Assembly: GCA_002490465.1 (NCBI GenBank)
Contig: DKUB01000103.1
Span: 1 to 64,000, forward strand
Length of the DNA stretch: 64,000 bases
Direction: 5' to 3'
Source of the DNA: Lachnoclostridium sp. UBA7215
Lineage (GTDB): Bacteria > Bacillota > Clostridia > Lachnospirales > Lachnospiraceae
The first letter of the stretch is position 1, and every line of letters starts with the position of its first letter. Positions 1 to 9,064 of the stretch are shown in pieces. The translations under genes and the position numbers were made by a program. The notes beneath the pieces are model-generated. The model searched no databases. It saw only the letters and a program-made list of their open reading frames with translations, and was not told the DNA's origin.

Positions 1-17
1 TATTCTACCACAATAGA

Positions 18-53
18 AAGCCAGAGAAGCGCCCATGAGGACGTCTCTGGCTT
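18..53. terminator. Hairpin at 3' side of integrase gene
   Basis: A perfect 10-bp inverted repeat (AAGCCAGAGA at 18-27, TCTCTGGCTT at 44-53) encloses a 16-nt loop. It lies about 57 nt downstream of the integrase stop codon. The U-tract is weak on both strands, so termination is likely but not certain. Such hairpins commonly follow integrase genes near attachment sites. Confidence 0.5.
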
Positions 54-79
54 ATAGAATTAATATAAAAAAATAATGT

Positions 80-106
80 GCTACTGAAATGCTACTATTT
101 GCTACT
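80..106. repeat. Three GCTACT iterations, about one helical turn apart
   Basis: GCTACT occurs at 80-85, 91-96 and 101-106, start-to-start spacing 11 and 10 bp, immediately downstream of the integrase stop. Phased short repeats beside an integrase gene are typical of arm-type integrase binding sites near attP. That role is inferred from position only. Confidence 0.4.
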
Positions 107-109
107 AAA

Positions 110-1183
110 TTAATTGAGGGATGGATTGCCCAGTCCCTCCAGTACGGTCAGCAGTTCATTCTGTTTGTGTGGGAAGAGGTGTGAGTAAATATTTAGCGTT
201 GTTGACACTTTTTCGTGTCCCAGGCGGTTTGCAAGAATCAGGGCGTCACATCCCTGATTAATAAGCAGGCTTGCATGGGAGTGCCGGATGTCATGAATGC
301 GAATCCGTTTTATACCTGTTTTTTTGCAGCCGCGTTCCATTTCCCGTTTGAGAAAATATTTTGTGTATGGAAAAATACGGTTGGCGTGATTATTGTCATG
401 TATAGTCGAGAGATATTCTTCCAGTTCCTGGCACAAGAAGTCAGGAATTGGAACCTTGCGTCGGCTCTTACGTGTTTTCGGTGTACTAATCATGTCTTTA
501 CTGTGTATGCGCTGGTATGTCTTGTTAATATTTATCCATTTTTCTGTGAGGTTTATGTCCTCGAGGCTGAGAGCGAGGAGTTCGCCCTCCCGGATGCCAG
601 TCCAGAAAAGGACTTCAAAGCACATATAGGCATCTGGTTTATCCTGGATTCCCTCACGGAATTTCATGTATTCATCCAGAGTCCAATATGCCATTTCCTC
701 TGCGCGCTCTTTTCCAATACTTCCCGCTTTGCCGCATGGGTCGGTATTGAGGTCAAAAAAACGGTGTGCATAGTTCATAATAGCAACCAGCTGATTATTG
801 ACAGATTTAAGATATGTCTGTGAATAATGCTCGTCGGAGTTCATCAGTTCGTTCTGCCATCTGCGTATATCAGCGGCAGAAATTTTTTGAATTGGCATTT
901 TCCCAAAAAAAGGGACAATCTTTGTTTCAAAAATATATTTTTTTGTAGACATAGTGGAATCTTTCAGCCGGCTTTCCATGTCCCGCACATAAATGTGGTA
1001 CAGAGCCTGAAAAGTCATTTCCGTGCTTGATGTCTGTTGTTCTAAAAAGTCCCTCTCGTATGCCAGAGCCTCCTTTTTGGTTGAGAAGCCCCGTTTCCAT
1101 TTCTGTTTGTTGTTGCCCTGCCAATCCCGGTAATAGAATTTGGCAAACCATTTACCAGTTTTTTTGTCTTTGTAAGCTGGCAT
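110..1183 (-). CDS. Tyrosine recombinase / phage-type integrase
   Basis: Site-specific tyrosine recombinase of the phage/ICE integrase family (357 aa from the chosen start). It has an N-terminal arm-binding region (about 1-50, 'GKWFAKFYYRDW'), a SAM-like core-binding domain (about 55-145) and a catalytic domain. The catalytic set is complete: R198 (GIREGE), H297-x-x-R300 (HDIRH), H323 (LGHEKVSTT) and nucleophile Y333 (NIYSHL). The ATG at 1183 is preceded by GGAG about 8 nt upstream; the longer reading from 1204 would put that Shine-Dalgarno inside the gene. It is transcribed toward the left edge. To the right is a chromosomal operon with no excisionase or other mobile gene, so either the element lies left of the window or this is an orphan. 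Specificity cannot be read. Confidence 0.9.
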   Translation of the reverse strand: MPAYKDKKTGKWFAKFYYRDWQGNNKQKWKRGFSTKKEALAYERDFLEQQTSSTEMTFQALYHIYVRDMESRLKDSTMSTKKYIFETKIVPFFGKMPIQKISAADIRRWQNELMNSDEHYSQTYLKSVNNQLVAIMNYAHRFFDLNTDPCGKAGSIGKERAEEMAYWTLDEYMKFREGIQDKPDAYMCFEVLFWTGIREGELLALSLEDINLTEKWININKTYQRIHSKDMISTPKTRKSRRKVPIPDFLCQELEEYLSTIHDNNHANRIFPYTKYFLKREMERGCKKTGIKRIRIHDIRHSHASLLINQGCDALILANRLGHEKVSTTLNIYSHLFPHKQNELLTVLEGLGNPSLN

Positions 1184-1248
1184 AAAATCATCTCCTTTGT
1201 GCATAGTTTTTACAACTTTTTCATTATATTACATTTTTTATATCATGT

Positions 1249-1277
1249 TTGTAAAATGTACAGTTTCGTATTATAAT
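1249..1277 (+). promoter_or_regulatory. Sigma-A type promoter of the moxR operon
   Basis: TTGTAA at 1249-1254, a 17-bp spacer and a consensus TATAAT at 1272-1277, 32 bp before the moxR start. An inverted repeat TACATTTT (1230-1237) / AAAATGTA (1253-1260) overlaps the -35 box and could be an operator. This is sequence pattern only. Confidence 0.55.
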
Positions 1278-1309
1278 ATTACAAAAGATAAAATACAGAA
1301 AGGAATGCC

Positions 1310-2227
1310 ATGGCAGATTTACTGAGAGAGTTGCGGTGGGAAATTAATAAAGTTATTAAGGGAAAATCCGATGTTGTGGATAAAGTTCTCTGTGCAATGC
1401 TTGCCGGGGGGCATATTCTGCTTGAGGATATCCCGGGTGTTGGAAAAACAACGCTTGCGATGATGATAGCCAGGGTAATGGACCTTACATGCCGGCGGGT
1501 GCAGTTTACGCCGGATGTCCTGCCCAGTGATATTGTTGGGTTTTCAATGTTTAATAATAAGACAAAGGAGTTTGAATACCGGGCAGGTGCGATTATGGCT
1601 AATCTTTTTCTTGCGGATGAAATAAACCGTACATCGCCAAAGACACAGTCGGCTCTTCTGGAGGCGATGGAAGAGGAAAAAGTTACTGTAGATGGAGTTG
1701 TACATCCGCTGCCGCATCCATTTACCGTAATAGCCACAGAAAATCCTTTTGGTTCATCAGGAACACAAATGCTGCCGGAGTCACAGCTTGACCGTTTTAT
1801 GGTCTGTCTTTCCATGGGGTATCCAGCTCATGATGATGCCGTTGAAATTTTGAAAAATGATGGGGCAAAGTCTCTTGTGCAGACGGATGTTGTTCTGACA
1901 AAAGAGGATTGGACAGCCTATCGTGAACGGGCAGAGAAATGTTTTGTCAGTGATGAAATATATGATTATCTTGTGCGGCTCACAGAGGCAACCAGACAAA
2001 ATCCATATGTGGCACTCGGTGCCAGCCCCCGGGCAAGTATCGCCCTTCTTCGGATGAGCCGTGCAATGGCAGTAATGCAGGGAAGAGATTATGTTGTTCC
2101 AGAGGATGTCCAGATGGTTTACCATGATGTTTTCGGGCACAGAGTAAAGCCGGGGACGGCGGCAAAGGCAGAGGGAATCGAAGTTTCTGAAATTCTTGAC
2201 AGGGTTTTTCGCGAGGTCAAAGTATGA
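1310..2227 (+). CDS. MoxR-family AAA+ ATPase
   Basis: AAA+ ATPase of the MoxR family (305 aa), thought to act as a chaperone that matures or activates partner proteins, often with DUF58 proteins. Walker A is GVGKTT (43-48) and Walker B LADEIN (101-106); the family phrase 'SPKTQSALLEAMEE' follows. The C-terminal lid region carries 'GASPRASIALLRMSRA', typical of MoxR. Start ATG has AGAAAGGA upstream. The stop overlaps the next gene by 4 nt (ATGA), indicating translational coupling. It is the first gene of a MoxR-DUF58-TgpA operon, a widespread cassette linked to envelope or secreted protein maturation; the client here is unknown. Confidence 0.93.
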   Translation: MADLLRELRWEINKVIKGKSDVVDKVLCAMLAGGHILLEDIPGVGKTTLAMMIARVMDLTCRRVQFTPDVLPSDIVGFSMFNNKTKEFEYRAGAIMANLFLADEINRTSPKTQSALLEAMEEEKVTVDGVVHPLPHPFTVIATENPFGSSGTQMLPESQLDRFMVCLSMGYPAHDDAVEILKNDGAKSLVQTDVVLTKEDWTAYRERAEKCFVSDEIYDYLVRLTEATRQNPYVALGASPRASIALLRMSRAMAVMQGRDYVVPEDVQMVYHDVFGHRVKPGTAAKAEGIEVSEILDRVFREVKV

Positions 2228-3246
2228 GACGGTTCTGGCACATATTTGAGTATCTGGCTCTTTTTGCAATTAATGGCGTCATGTTGTGGTTTTTTCGTGG
2301 ATATCTGAATCTGCTTATTGCTGTAATGATGGTTTTATTTCTTTTATATTCACTTATTTCCGTACATATAGCGCTGCCTTATCTTACGGCAGAAATTGAG
2401 GTACCGGAGGGGTACGTGGAAAAGAATACGCCGTTTCACGTAAAAATACGGCTGACAAACCGTTGTATCCTGCCATTTGTTCAGGCACAGATTAAGCTTC
2501 GTGTCGGAAATATATTTTTGGAAGAAATGGCAGAGCAGGAGGTGTCTCTGCCTGTAAAGCCGCTGGATACTACGGAGGTAATTCTTCCCTTGCGCTCAGA
2601 ATACGCAGGAAATATAGAAATCACGGCATTCCGTCTGATACTCTGTGATCTTTTATTTATGCACCCGTTGGGAAGGGATATTTCAGAGACCGGGAATATC
2701 GGGGTGCTGCCAGGGCGGGGTGTGGAAAAAGAGTATCCGCTGAATGATTATTCTGTGGGGATGCGGGAAGTCAGTGAGAGCCGGATGGCAGGCAGTGATT
2801 TTTCAGATGTGAGCCAGGTGCGCGAATATATTCCGGGAGATGCCATGAAGGACATCCATTGGAAGCTTTCTGCGAAAAAAGAGGAGTTAATGGTAAAGGA
2901 GCGGCTCCGTATGTCCTCGAGAAAAATCATGGTTGTTTTTGCCCTTGCCGGGGGAGAGGGACATTTTGTCCCGGAGGATGCAGATACGGCAGCAGACAGG
3001 CTGTACGGGCTTGGCCTTTTTTATTTACAAAGACGTGTTCCAATCAGTCTCTGTTATTACAGCAGACGGTTTCACGAAATCCGTGAGGAGCTGGCAGAGA
3101 GTGAAGCGGAGTGGCGGGACGCTGTACTGCGCGCCTTTTATGCGCAGGCGGGGGATGGCGGTGTAGAAGCAGGCTTTCAGAATATAAATCCGGGGCAGGG
3201 ATATCTGCTGCTGGATAAATCAGGTGTGACAGAAAAGAGCGGGTGA
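2224..3246 (+). CDS. DUF58 domain membrane protein
   Basis: Membrane-anchored DUF58 protein (340 aa), second gene of the MoxR cassette. Two hydrophobic segments lie near the N-terminus (about residues 8-45). A beta-rich middle follows, then the DUF58 signature around residue 200 (VREYIPGDAMKDIHWKLSA), which belongs to a von Willebrand A-like fold. In known systems the MoxR ATPase and DUF58 protein work together; the exact role is unsettled. It overlaps moxR by 4 nt and is separated from the transglutaminase gene by one base, so the three are surely co-translated. Length is normal for the family. Confidence 0.88.
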   Translation: MRRFWHIFEYLALFAINGVMLWFFRGYLNLLIAVMMVLFLLYSLISVHIALPYLTAEIEVPEGYVEKNTPFHVKIRLTNRCILPFVQAQIKLRVGNIFLEEMAEQEVSLPVKPLDTTEVILPLRSEYAGNIEITAFRLILCDLLFMHPLGRDISETGNIGVLPGRGVEKEYPLNDYSVGMREVSESRMAGSDFSDVSQVREYIPGDAMKDIHWKLSAKKEELMVKERLRMSSRKIMVVFALAGGEGHFVPEDADTAADRLYGLGLFYLQRRVPISLCYYSRRFHEIREELAESEAEWRDAVLRAFYAQAGDGGVEAGFQNINPGQGYLLLDKSGVTEKSG

Positions 3247-3247
3247 A

Positions 3248-5536
3248 ATGATGGGGAAGTTTTTTTTAAAAAAAGTGGCAAAAAAAGATAAGCAAATCGC
3301 ATCCGGCCTGTACCTTGGACAAAAGCCGGAGGAAGGAAGGAAATCAACGCTTGCTGTCTGTCTGGCAAGGGCTGTTCTGGTATTTTTTGTTGTATACGGA
3401 TCTCTTGGCGGTTTTTTATCTGCGTTTCAGATAGAGTACAGCACCGTTCTGGCGGCAGTGTGCCTGCTGTTTTGCGCCCTTTATTTTGGTTTTCTGTTTT
3501 CTTTTAAAAGAAAGATATGGAAAGATATAGGATATATTCTATTTTTTATTATTTATGTCATAAGTATTTATTATTTACGAAATTTTGCCAATAGTGGTTT
3601 TGCTGCTATTATTAATGCCGTGAGATCGAGGGGGGAAGTATTCTTTGATTTAGAGGCGGGAATGCCGTTTCAGGAGATTATTGAAAATCCTTTTTTGACG
3701 GTAACTGTTATTTTTGTTTTTATTGGTATTTTTGAGATTATTGTACTGAATATTTTTGTTTCGGGTTATATGAGCCTGAAGCTGCCTGTTTTTGTTGCAT
3801 TTACAATGTACGGGATTCCGCTCTATTTTCGTGTGGAGCCAGGTCTGCCCTTTGTTTTTTGTATGCTGTTTGGGCTGGCAGGAATTTATATGTTTAAAAA
3901 TAATGGGAAACGGGTAAATCTCTGGGCGCTCCCGGCAGCATTTGCTGTGGTTGTGCTTGTCGGGATTGGCACGCTCTTTTTCAGTAATAATGAGTGGACC
4001 CGCCTGTATGTGGAAAATGAATATAAAACAGCGACAAGGGAGGGTGTGTCCGGATTTATTTCCCTTGGTTTTTTGATTTTTTTTCAAAACTCCTACTCGG
4101 CGGGCGGTATGAATGGCGGGGAGCTTGGGAACATTTCTGCCATCCGGCCGACTGGTGCCGTGCATCTGCGGGTACAGTATACGCCTTATGATACTTCTCC
4201 GGTTTATTTAAAAGCATTTACAGGATTTACTTATACGCATAATGCATGGAAAGACAGTTTGTCTCTTTCTGACGAGAGCAGTACTGTGAGCAGCGCTCCG
4301 GAAATGTATGATGACCTTTTAACCAGCCAGTTAAAGCAGTTGCAGAAAGGATACAAAGAGGACAAGAGCCGCTATGCCCGTGGACTTATGAGGATAACAA
4401 ATGTAGCAGCTGATGAAAAATACAGTTATCTGCCGTATATTTCCGAACCCCTGCATGAGGTGGAAAAGGGAGACCTCGCTGCCCGAATGTATTTTCCGGT
4501 GGGGGAAACCGTCGAGGTGCCATATTATCCAATGGTTGCCCCGGCAGCAGGAGCGGAAACCGGAATCCTGCCAACAGATTATGAAGTTCCCAGTGAGAAC
4601 TGGGATGCGGTTAGTCAGGCGTGCCGGGAGGCCGGGCTTGCAGGTTATTACGGACAGGAGGCTGCGATAGAGAAGGTGGAGGCCTATTTGGAGGAGGCGT
4701 ATACCTACAGCTACAATCCGGGAAGAGCGCCTCAGGGCGAGGACGTTATCAATTATTTTCTTGAGAGAAATAAAAAAGGCGTCTGTGCGCATTTTGCCTC
4801 TGCCGCAGCCCTGATGCTGCGGCGGCTCGGGTTTCCGGCAAGATATGTAGAGGGATATGCCATCGGCTATAATGAAGTGCTCAGCGGAAAACCGCTGCAG
4901 GAGAAATATGAGGACTTTTATGACGGCTATTCTCCTCTCGGAAAAACAACAGTTATGGAAGTAGATGTGACGGATGCAGATGCCCACGCCTGGGTAGAAG
5001 TGTATGACAGGGAGCGGGGATGGCGGATTATTGACCCGACACCAAGTTCGGTGGAGGCTCCTGCTGGCGGGGATTTCTGGCGGTCGCTGCAGGGCTTGCT
5101 GCCGGATTCCCAGGACACGGATTTGGCGGATGGGAACGGTATCAATCTGGGATTTTTGAGGAGCAGTAAATGGCAGGCAGTCGGGATTATTCTGGTTTTT
5201 CTCTGTGTAATGGCATACGCCGGCTGGCTTCTTTCAAAATATATATCCCGCTATCGTCGGCTCCACAGCGATGACAGAAGGGCAAATCTTTTGTTTGCCT
5301 ATCGGGAGAGATGCCGGAAATTGGCAAAGAAGGATGCCGCATTTGCTGAATTGTCTACGCCGGCGCAGAGGATTCCTTATCTTGCAGCGGTTAGCCGGAA
5401 CAGACATGCATCACAGGGGACGGCAGGGCTTACGGATGAAGAGCTTGTGGGGAAAATGGAGGCGGCCTGTTTTGGGCCGGATCAGCCCGGAGATGAGGAT
5501 TATCAGATGCTTTGGCATTTTTTTAAGGGGAAATAG
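3248..5536 (+). CDS. TgpA-like transmembrane transglutaminase-like protein
   Basis: Large membrane protein (762 aa) with several N-terminal transmembrane segments (about 30-260), an extracytoplasmic transglutaminase-like domain, another TM segment (about 645-665) and a cytoplasmic tail. The Cys-His-Asp triad is visible: C513 (GVCAHFAS), H580 (DAHAWVEV) and D596 (IIDPTPSS), with the usual 15-residue His-Asp spacing. The architecture matches TgpA/DUF3488-type proteins. It is the last gene of the MoxR-DUF58-TgpA operon. The protein probably modifies or cleaves an envelope substrate; whether it crosslinks, hydrolyses or proteolyses cannot be told. Confidence 0.9.
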   Translation: MMGKFFLKKVAKKDKQIASGLYLGQKPEEGRKSTLAVCLARAVLVFFVVYGSLGGFLSAFQIEYSTVLAAVCLLFCALYFGFLFSFKRKIWKDIGYILFFIIYVISIYYLRNFANSGFAAIINAVRSRGEVFFDLEAGMPFQEIIENPFLTVTVIFVFIGIFEIIVLNIFVSGYMSLKLPVFVAFTMYGIPLYFRVEPGLPFVFCMLFGLAGIYMFKNNGKRVNLWALPAAFAVVVLVGIGTLFFSNNEWTRLYVENEYKTATREGVSGFISLGFLIFFQNSYSAGGMNGGELGNISAIRPTGAVHLRVQYTPYDTSPVYLKAFTGFTYTHNAWKDSLSLSDESSTVSSAPEMYDDLLTSQLKQLQKGYKEDKSRYARGLMRITNVAADEKYSYLPYISEPLHEVEKGDLAARMYFPVGETVEVPYYPMVAPAAGAETGILPTDYEVPSENWDAVSQACREAGLAGYYGQEAAIEKVEAYLEEAYTYSYNPGRAPQGEDVINYFLERNKKGVCAHFASAAALMLRRLGFPARYVEGYAIGYNEVLSGKPLQEKYEDFYDGYSPLGKTTVMEVDVTDADAHAWVEVYDRERGWRIIDPTPSSVEAPAGGDFWRSLQGLLPDSQDTDLADGNGINLGFLRSSKWQAVGIILVFLCVMAYAGWLLSKYISRYRRLHSDDRRANLLFAYRERCRKLAKKDAAFAELSTPAQRIPYLAAVSRNRHASQGTAGLTDEELVGKMEAACFGPDQPGDEDYQMLWHFFKGK

Positions 5537-5647
5537 ATTGAAAATTACATGGCAGATGTAGTTCGCTATGGCGATAATAATTAATTTGTGTTATGATTAG
5601 AGTTAAGAAGATATACGCAAAAGGAGTGCGTGAATGGAGGGGAAGTT

Positions 5648-7354
5648 ATGAGAAAAACAAAGACAGCTTTATTAGCGATAGGGATGGTTTTTGTATTAGC
5701 TGCCCAGGCAGCCGCAGGGGCACAGACGACTGCATATGCAGCGGGGAAGAAACAAAAGGCACCTTCATTGGCAAAGAAAAAAATTACAGTAACGGCAGGA
5801 AAAAAGGTATTTGTGCAGGCAAAAAATGTAAGTGCCGGTATGAAAGTAACCGTAAAGCAGAATACCTCATCCAAAAAATGTGTCAAGGTGCAGTGGAAAA
5901 GTAAGAAAAAGAGACTATTTCTCACGGGAAAAAAGCAGGGAAGCTGCCAGGTTAAACTTGTCTTTATAAAAAAGAAAAAGAGTTATACATCTGTTCTTAA
6001 AGTTACAGTAAAGAGTAAAAAGCAACCGGTATCTACACCAGTAGCGACAAAGGGACCAGCGGAAAGTTTTCCGCCGGAAAGTATTCCGCCAGTAAATACA
6101 CCGGTTTCGGAAACGCCGCTTCCTACAGAGTCGGCAACGCCGGTGTCAACACCAAAGGTAACATTAGCACCGACACAGGAGCCGTCGCCCAAACCGACTT
6201 ATGATGTTGATGCTCTTTCCGTTAAAGACGTATATAAAGATTATTTTTTGGTAGGGGCTGCCATTAATGGAAAAGATGAGCCGACGATGGCCCTGCACCA
6301 TGAGGGCATGGCAAATATTTTGAAGAAGCATTTTAACAGCACAACGTTATCGAATTTAATGAAACCGGAACACCTGTTAGATGAGGCTGCTTCCAAAGCC
6401 AGTGCGGATGGTATGCCGGTCTGCAGGTTTGATACATGCGACGGTGCGCTGCAGTTCTGTATGGATAATGGAATTAAAATGCGCGGACATACGTTAGTTT
6501 GGCATAATCAGGTGCCAAAATGGTTCTTTTTTGAAGATTATGACACGGAAAAGAAACTGGCAGATGCCGCAACAATGGAAAAGCGGATGGATAGCTATTT
6601 CCGGCAGGTTATTACACACTGTCAGGATAATTACCCGGGTGTTGTGTATTGCTGGGATGTTGTAAATGAATGTGTATGTGTGGATAAGAACAGCTATATT
6701 GTAACAAGTGGTGGATGGAAACTGCGGGCAACTACCCTGGAGGACAATGATTTTACGCATGATACGCCAATTTCTAATTACTGGTATGCTACGATGGGGG
6801 AGACTTATGTAGAGAAAGCGTTTGAACTTGCCCGCAAGTATGCGGATAAGGACGTAAAGCTTTTTTACAATGATTACAATGTTTTTATGACAGAAAAGAT
6901 GGAAAACATATATAAAATGGCAGAGGAGCTGAAAGCGAAGGGTCTAATCGATGGAATTGGCCTTCAGCCGACAGTGCTTATAAACTGGCCAAAACTGGAT
7001 TCTATGGAAGCGGGAAGTTTTCGGGTCTGCCTGGAAACATATGCAAAATTGGGGTTAGAGCTTCAGGTAACAGAACTTTCCTTTAAGATGAATGGGGATG
7101 AGACGGAGGAGAAACTTCAGATACAGTCAGACCGTTATGAAGAGTTTATGCGGCTTCTGTTAGAGGAGGACTCGGATAATGGGGGACCGTGCAACATTAC
7201 AAGTGTGACGGTATTTGGAATCTGTGACGATTATCCATTATATGGTGATGATTTTAAACAAAATTTGTATTTGTGGGACAAATTCTGTGATCCAAAACTA
7301 TGCCTGCACGGTTTTTTGCGCCCGGGCATGCAGCTTTTGGAAACACAGGGCTAA
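5648..7354 (+). CDS. Secreted GH10 endo-1,4-beta-xylanase
   Basis: Extracellular xylanase of glycoside hydrolase family 10 (568 aa), attacking internal beta-1,4 bonds of xylan. Signal peptide at about 1-30. A very Lys-rich beta-strand module (about 35-120, Ig-like in feel) and a Pro/Thr/Ser linker (about 125-180) precede the GH10 barrel. The catalytic acid/base is E341 (WDVVNEC) and the nucleophile E476 (LQVTEL); GHTLVWHNQVPKWF is the strand-3 motif. Some family positions are unusual: 'LQPT' replaces the common MQGH and 'VTELSF' the usual ITELD. ATG 5648 has GGAGGGG 5 nt upstream; a GTG at 5630 would include that site in the gene. The Lys-rich module may bind the wall or anionic polymers, which is inference. 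Confidence 0.92.
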   Translation: MRKTKTALLAIGMVFVLAAQAAAGAQTTAYAAGKKQKAPSLAKKKITVTAGKKVFVQAKNVSAGMKVTVKQNTSSKKCVKVQWKSKKKRLFLTGKKQGSCQVKLVFIKKKKSYTSVLKVTVKSKKQPVSTPVATKGPAESFPPESIPPVNTPVSETPLPTESATPVSTPKVTLAPTQEPSPKPTYDVDALSVKDVYKDYFLVGAAINGKDEPTMALHHEGMANILKKHFNSTTLSNLMKPEHLLDEAASKASADGMPVCRFDTCDGALQFCMDNGIKMRGHTLVWHNQVPKWFFFEDYDTEKKLADAATMEKRMDSYFRQVITHCQDNYPGVVYCWDVVNECVCVDKNSYIVTSGGWKLRATTLEDNDFTHDTPISNYWYATMGETYVEKAFELARKYADKDVKLFYNDYNVFMTEKMENIYKMAEELKAKGLIDGIGLQPTVLINWPKLDSMEAGSFRVCLETYAKLGLELQVTELSFKMNGDETEEKLQIQSDRYEEFMRLLLEEDSDNGGPCNITSVTVFGICDDYPLYGDDFKQNLYLWDKFCDPKLCLHGFLRPGMQLLETQG

Positions 7355-7375
7355 AAGGAGAGGGGGGACTGCTCT

Positions 7376-9043
7376 ATGGGAAATAGCAAAAGCAAGGTTT
7401 TGTTTGAGGACATGAAATATACCATAGAAGAATTCGCACCGTGCATGGATGACTTTTTATATGTGTATGATATCAACAATGATTCGTATTACATTACGGA
7501 AAAAGCACTTGACCGATTTAAGCTGCCTTCCAATGCCTTCCATGATGTCGTTGAGACACATGGGGTTATTGTGCACCCGGATGATATTGATTTGATTATG
7601 GATGATTTGAACCGGGTGATCGAGGGTAAGCAGGAGGGGCACGACTTAGTGTACCGCTGGATGGGGAAGGATGGCTCCCCGGTCTGGATTAACTGTAAGG
7701 GAAGAATTGTTTCCAGTCCGGAGGATGGAATCAAGTTTCTCATCGGATGCATTAATGAAATCGGTGTTAAACAGAGGGCAGATAATGTCAGCGGGCTTTT
7801 AGGGGAACGTTCCTTTATGATGAAACTGGAGTCCTATGGGGAGGGTATTCCAGATGGATTTATTCTGCGCATCGGAATTGACGATTTTAAGGTTATCAAT
7901 GAGCGGTTAGGTTCCGCTTATGGTGATTTTATCCTTCATTCTGTTGCTGACTGTATTAATAAATGCAAAAAAATGACCCAGGATGCTTACCGGATTGTGT
8001 CAGACGAATTTATCATCTTTGACACAGAGGGAGGGTCGGAGGAAGACGCACTGCTGCTCTATGACAAAATACGTTCGGCAGTAGATGTTTTTCTGGAAGA
8101 GCTGAGCTATGAAGCCGTATTTACGATTTCTGCAGGAATTATGTCTACAAAGATTGCAGATGGAAATAAATATGACAATATGATGAAGATTTCACGTTTT
8201 ACTCTCAGTGAGGCAAAATACCGGGGAAGAAATCAGGCTTATGTGTATTGTCAGGAGGATTATGATAAGTTTCTGCGAAAGAGGATGCTGCTTGCTGCCC
8301 TGCGGGCTTCTGTTGCTAATGATTTTGAGGGGTTTGAACTGTATTTCCAGCCAATTATGGATGTGAATACCAATCAGTTGTTTGCGGCGGAATCTCTGGC
8401 ACGTTTTTGGCAGGATGGGAAGATGGTTTCACCCGGAGAGTTTATTCCAATTCTTGAAGAGAGCGGGCTGATTATTCCTGTCGGCAAGTGGATTATCCAG
8501 GAGGCGGCAAAAATGTGCCAGTTCTGCCGGGAAATAAATCCGGATTTCTGCGTCACGATAAACCTTTCCTATGTGCAGCTGCAAAAGAGCCCTGTTTTTG
8601 ATACGGTTATGAATACGATTGAGGAAATGGGCCTGCAGTCATCCGGCGTAGTCGTGGAGCTGACGGAAAGCGGTTATGTAGAGAACACTCCTGCCATGCG
8701 CAATGTGTGGAGCAAGTTTAAAAATAAGGGAGTAAGTGTTGCTATTGATGATTTTGGAACAGGTTATTCCAATCTTGCCAATATTGGACATATGATGCCG
8801 CATATTGTTAAAATTGACCGCGGTTTTACGATGTTGGCTCTTGCTAATGATTATGAGAATGATCTTTTGGTTCATATTATAAATATGGTTCATAATCTTG
8901 GAATTAAAATTGTTGTAGAGGGTGTGGAGACAGAGGAAGAGTTCCAGCGCATTAAAGTGTTGGGACCGGATTATATCCAGGGATATTTTTTCAGTAAACC
9001 GTGTCCGAAGGATGAGTTTATAGAGAAGTTTATCCATGCGTAG
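7376..9043 (+). CDS. PAS-GGDEF(degenerate)-EAL c-di-GMP phosphodiesterase
   Basis: Cytoplasmic signalling protein (555 aa). A PAS-like sensor spans about 25-130, a GGDEF domain about 140-290 and an EAL domain about 310-550. The GGDEF signature reads VSDEF (208-212), so cyclase activity is doubtful. The EAL domain keeps its expected catalytic set: E339 in ESL, N in INLSYVQL, E in VELTES, D458-D459 in IDDFGTGYS, K in VKID, EGVET and QGY. It should therefore hydrolyse c-di-GMP, with the altered GGDEF perhaps binding GTP as an allosteric input. It follows the xylanase by 21 bp. No membrane segment is visible. Confidence 0.9.
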   Translation: MGNSKSKVLFEDMKYTIEEFAPCMDDFLYVYDINNDSYYITEKALDRFKLPSNAFHDVVETHGVIVHPDDIDLIMDDLNRVIEGKQEGHDLVYRWMGKDGSPVWINCKGRIVSSPEDGIKFLIGCINEIGVKQRADNVSGLLGERSFMMKLESYGEGIPDGFILRIGIDDFKVINERLGSAYGDFILHSVADCINKCKKMTQDAYRIVSDEFIIFDTEGGSEEDALLLYDKIRSAVDVFLEELSYEAVFTISAGIMSTKIADGNKYDNMMKISRFTLSEAKYRGRNQAYVYCQEDYDKFLRKRMLLAALRASVANDFEGFELYFQPIMDVNTNQLFAAESLARFWQDGKMVSPGEFIPILEESGLIIPVGKWIIQEAAKMCQFCREINPDFCVTINLSYVQLQKSPVFDTVMNTIEEMGLQSSGVVVELTESGYVENTPAMRNVWSKFKNKGVSVAIDDFGTGYSNLANIGHMMPHIVKIDRGFTMLALANDYENDLLVHIINMVHNLGIKIVVEGVETEEEFQRIKVLGPDYIQGYFFSKPCPKDEFIEKFIHA

Positions 9044-9064
9044 GCAAAGTGAGGATGTATCATA

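Noticed and set aside
215..823. 202-aa plus-strand frame across the integrase gene
   Set aside because: It is the complementary reading of an intact tyrosine recombinase with all catalytic residues, and its own residues show no family pattern.
1279..1815. 178-aa minus-strand frame across moxR
   Set aside because: Opposite-strand shadow of a clear AAA+ gene; Ser/Arg-rich composition with no recognisable domain.
7355..7375. c-di-GMP riboswitch near the EAL or flagellar genes
   Set aside because: I searched by eye for the conserved core motifs of class I and II around 5540-5650, 7355-7375 and 31424-31712 and did not find them.
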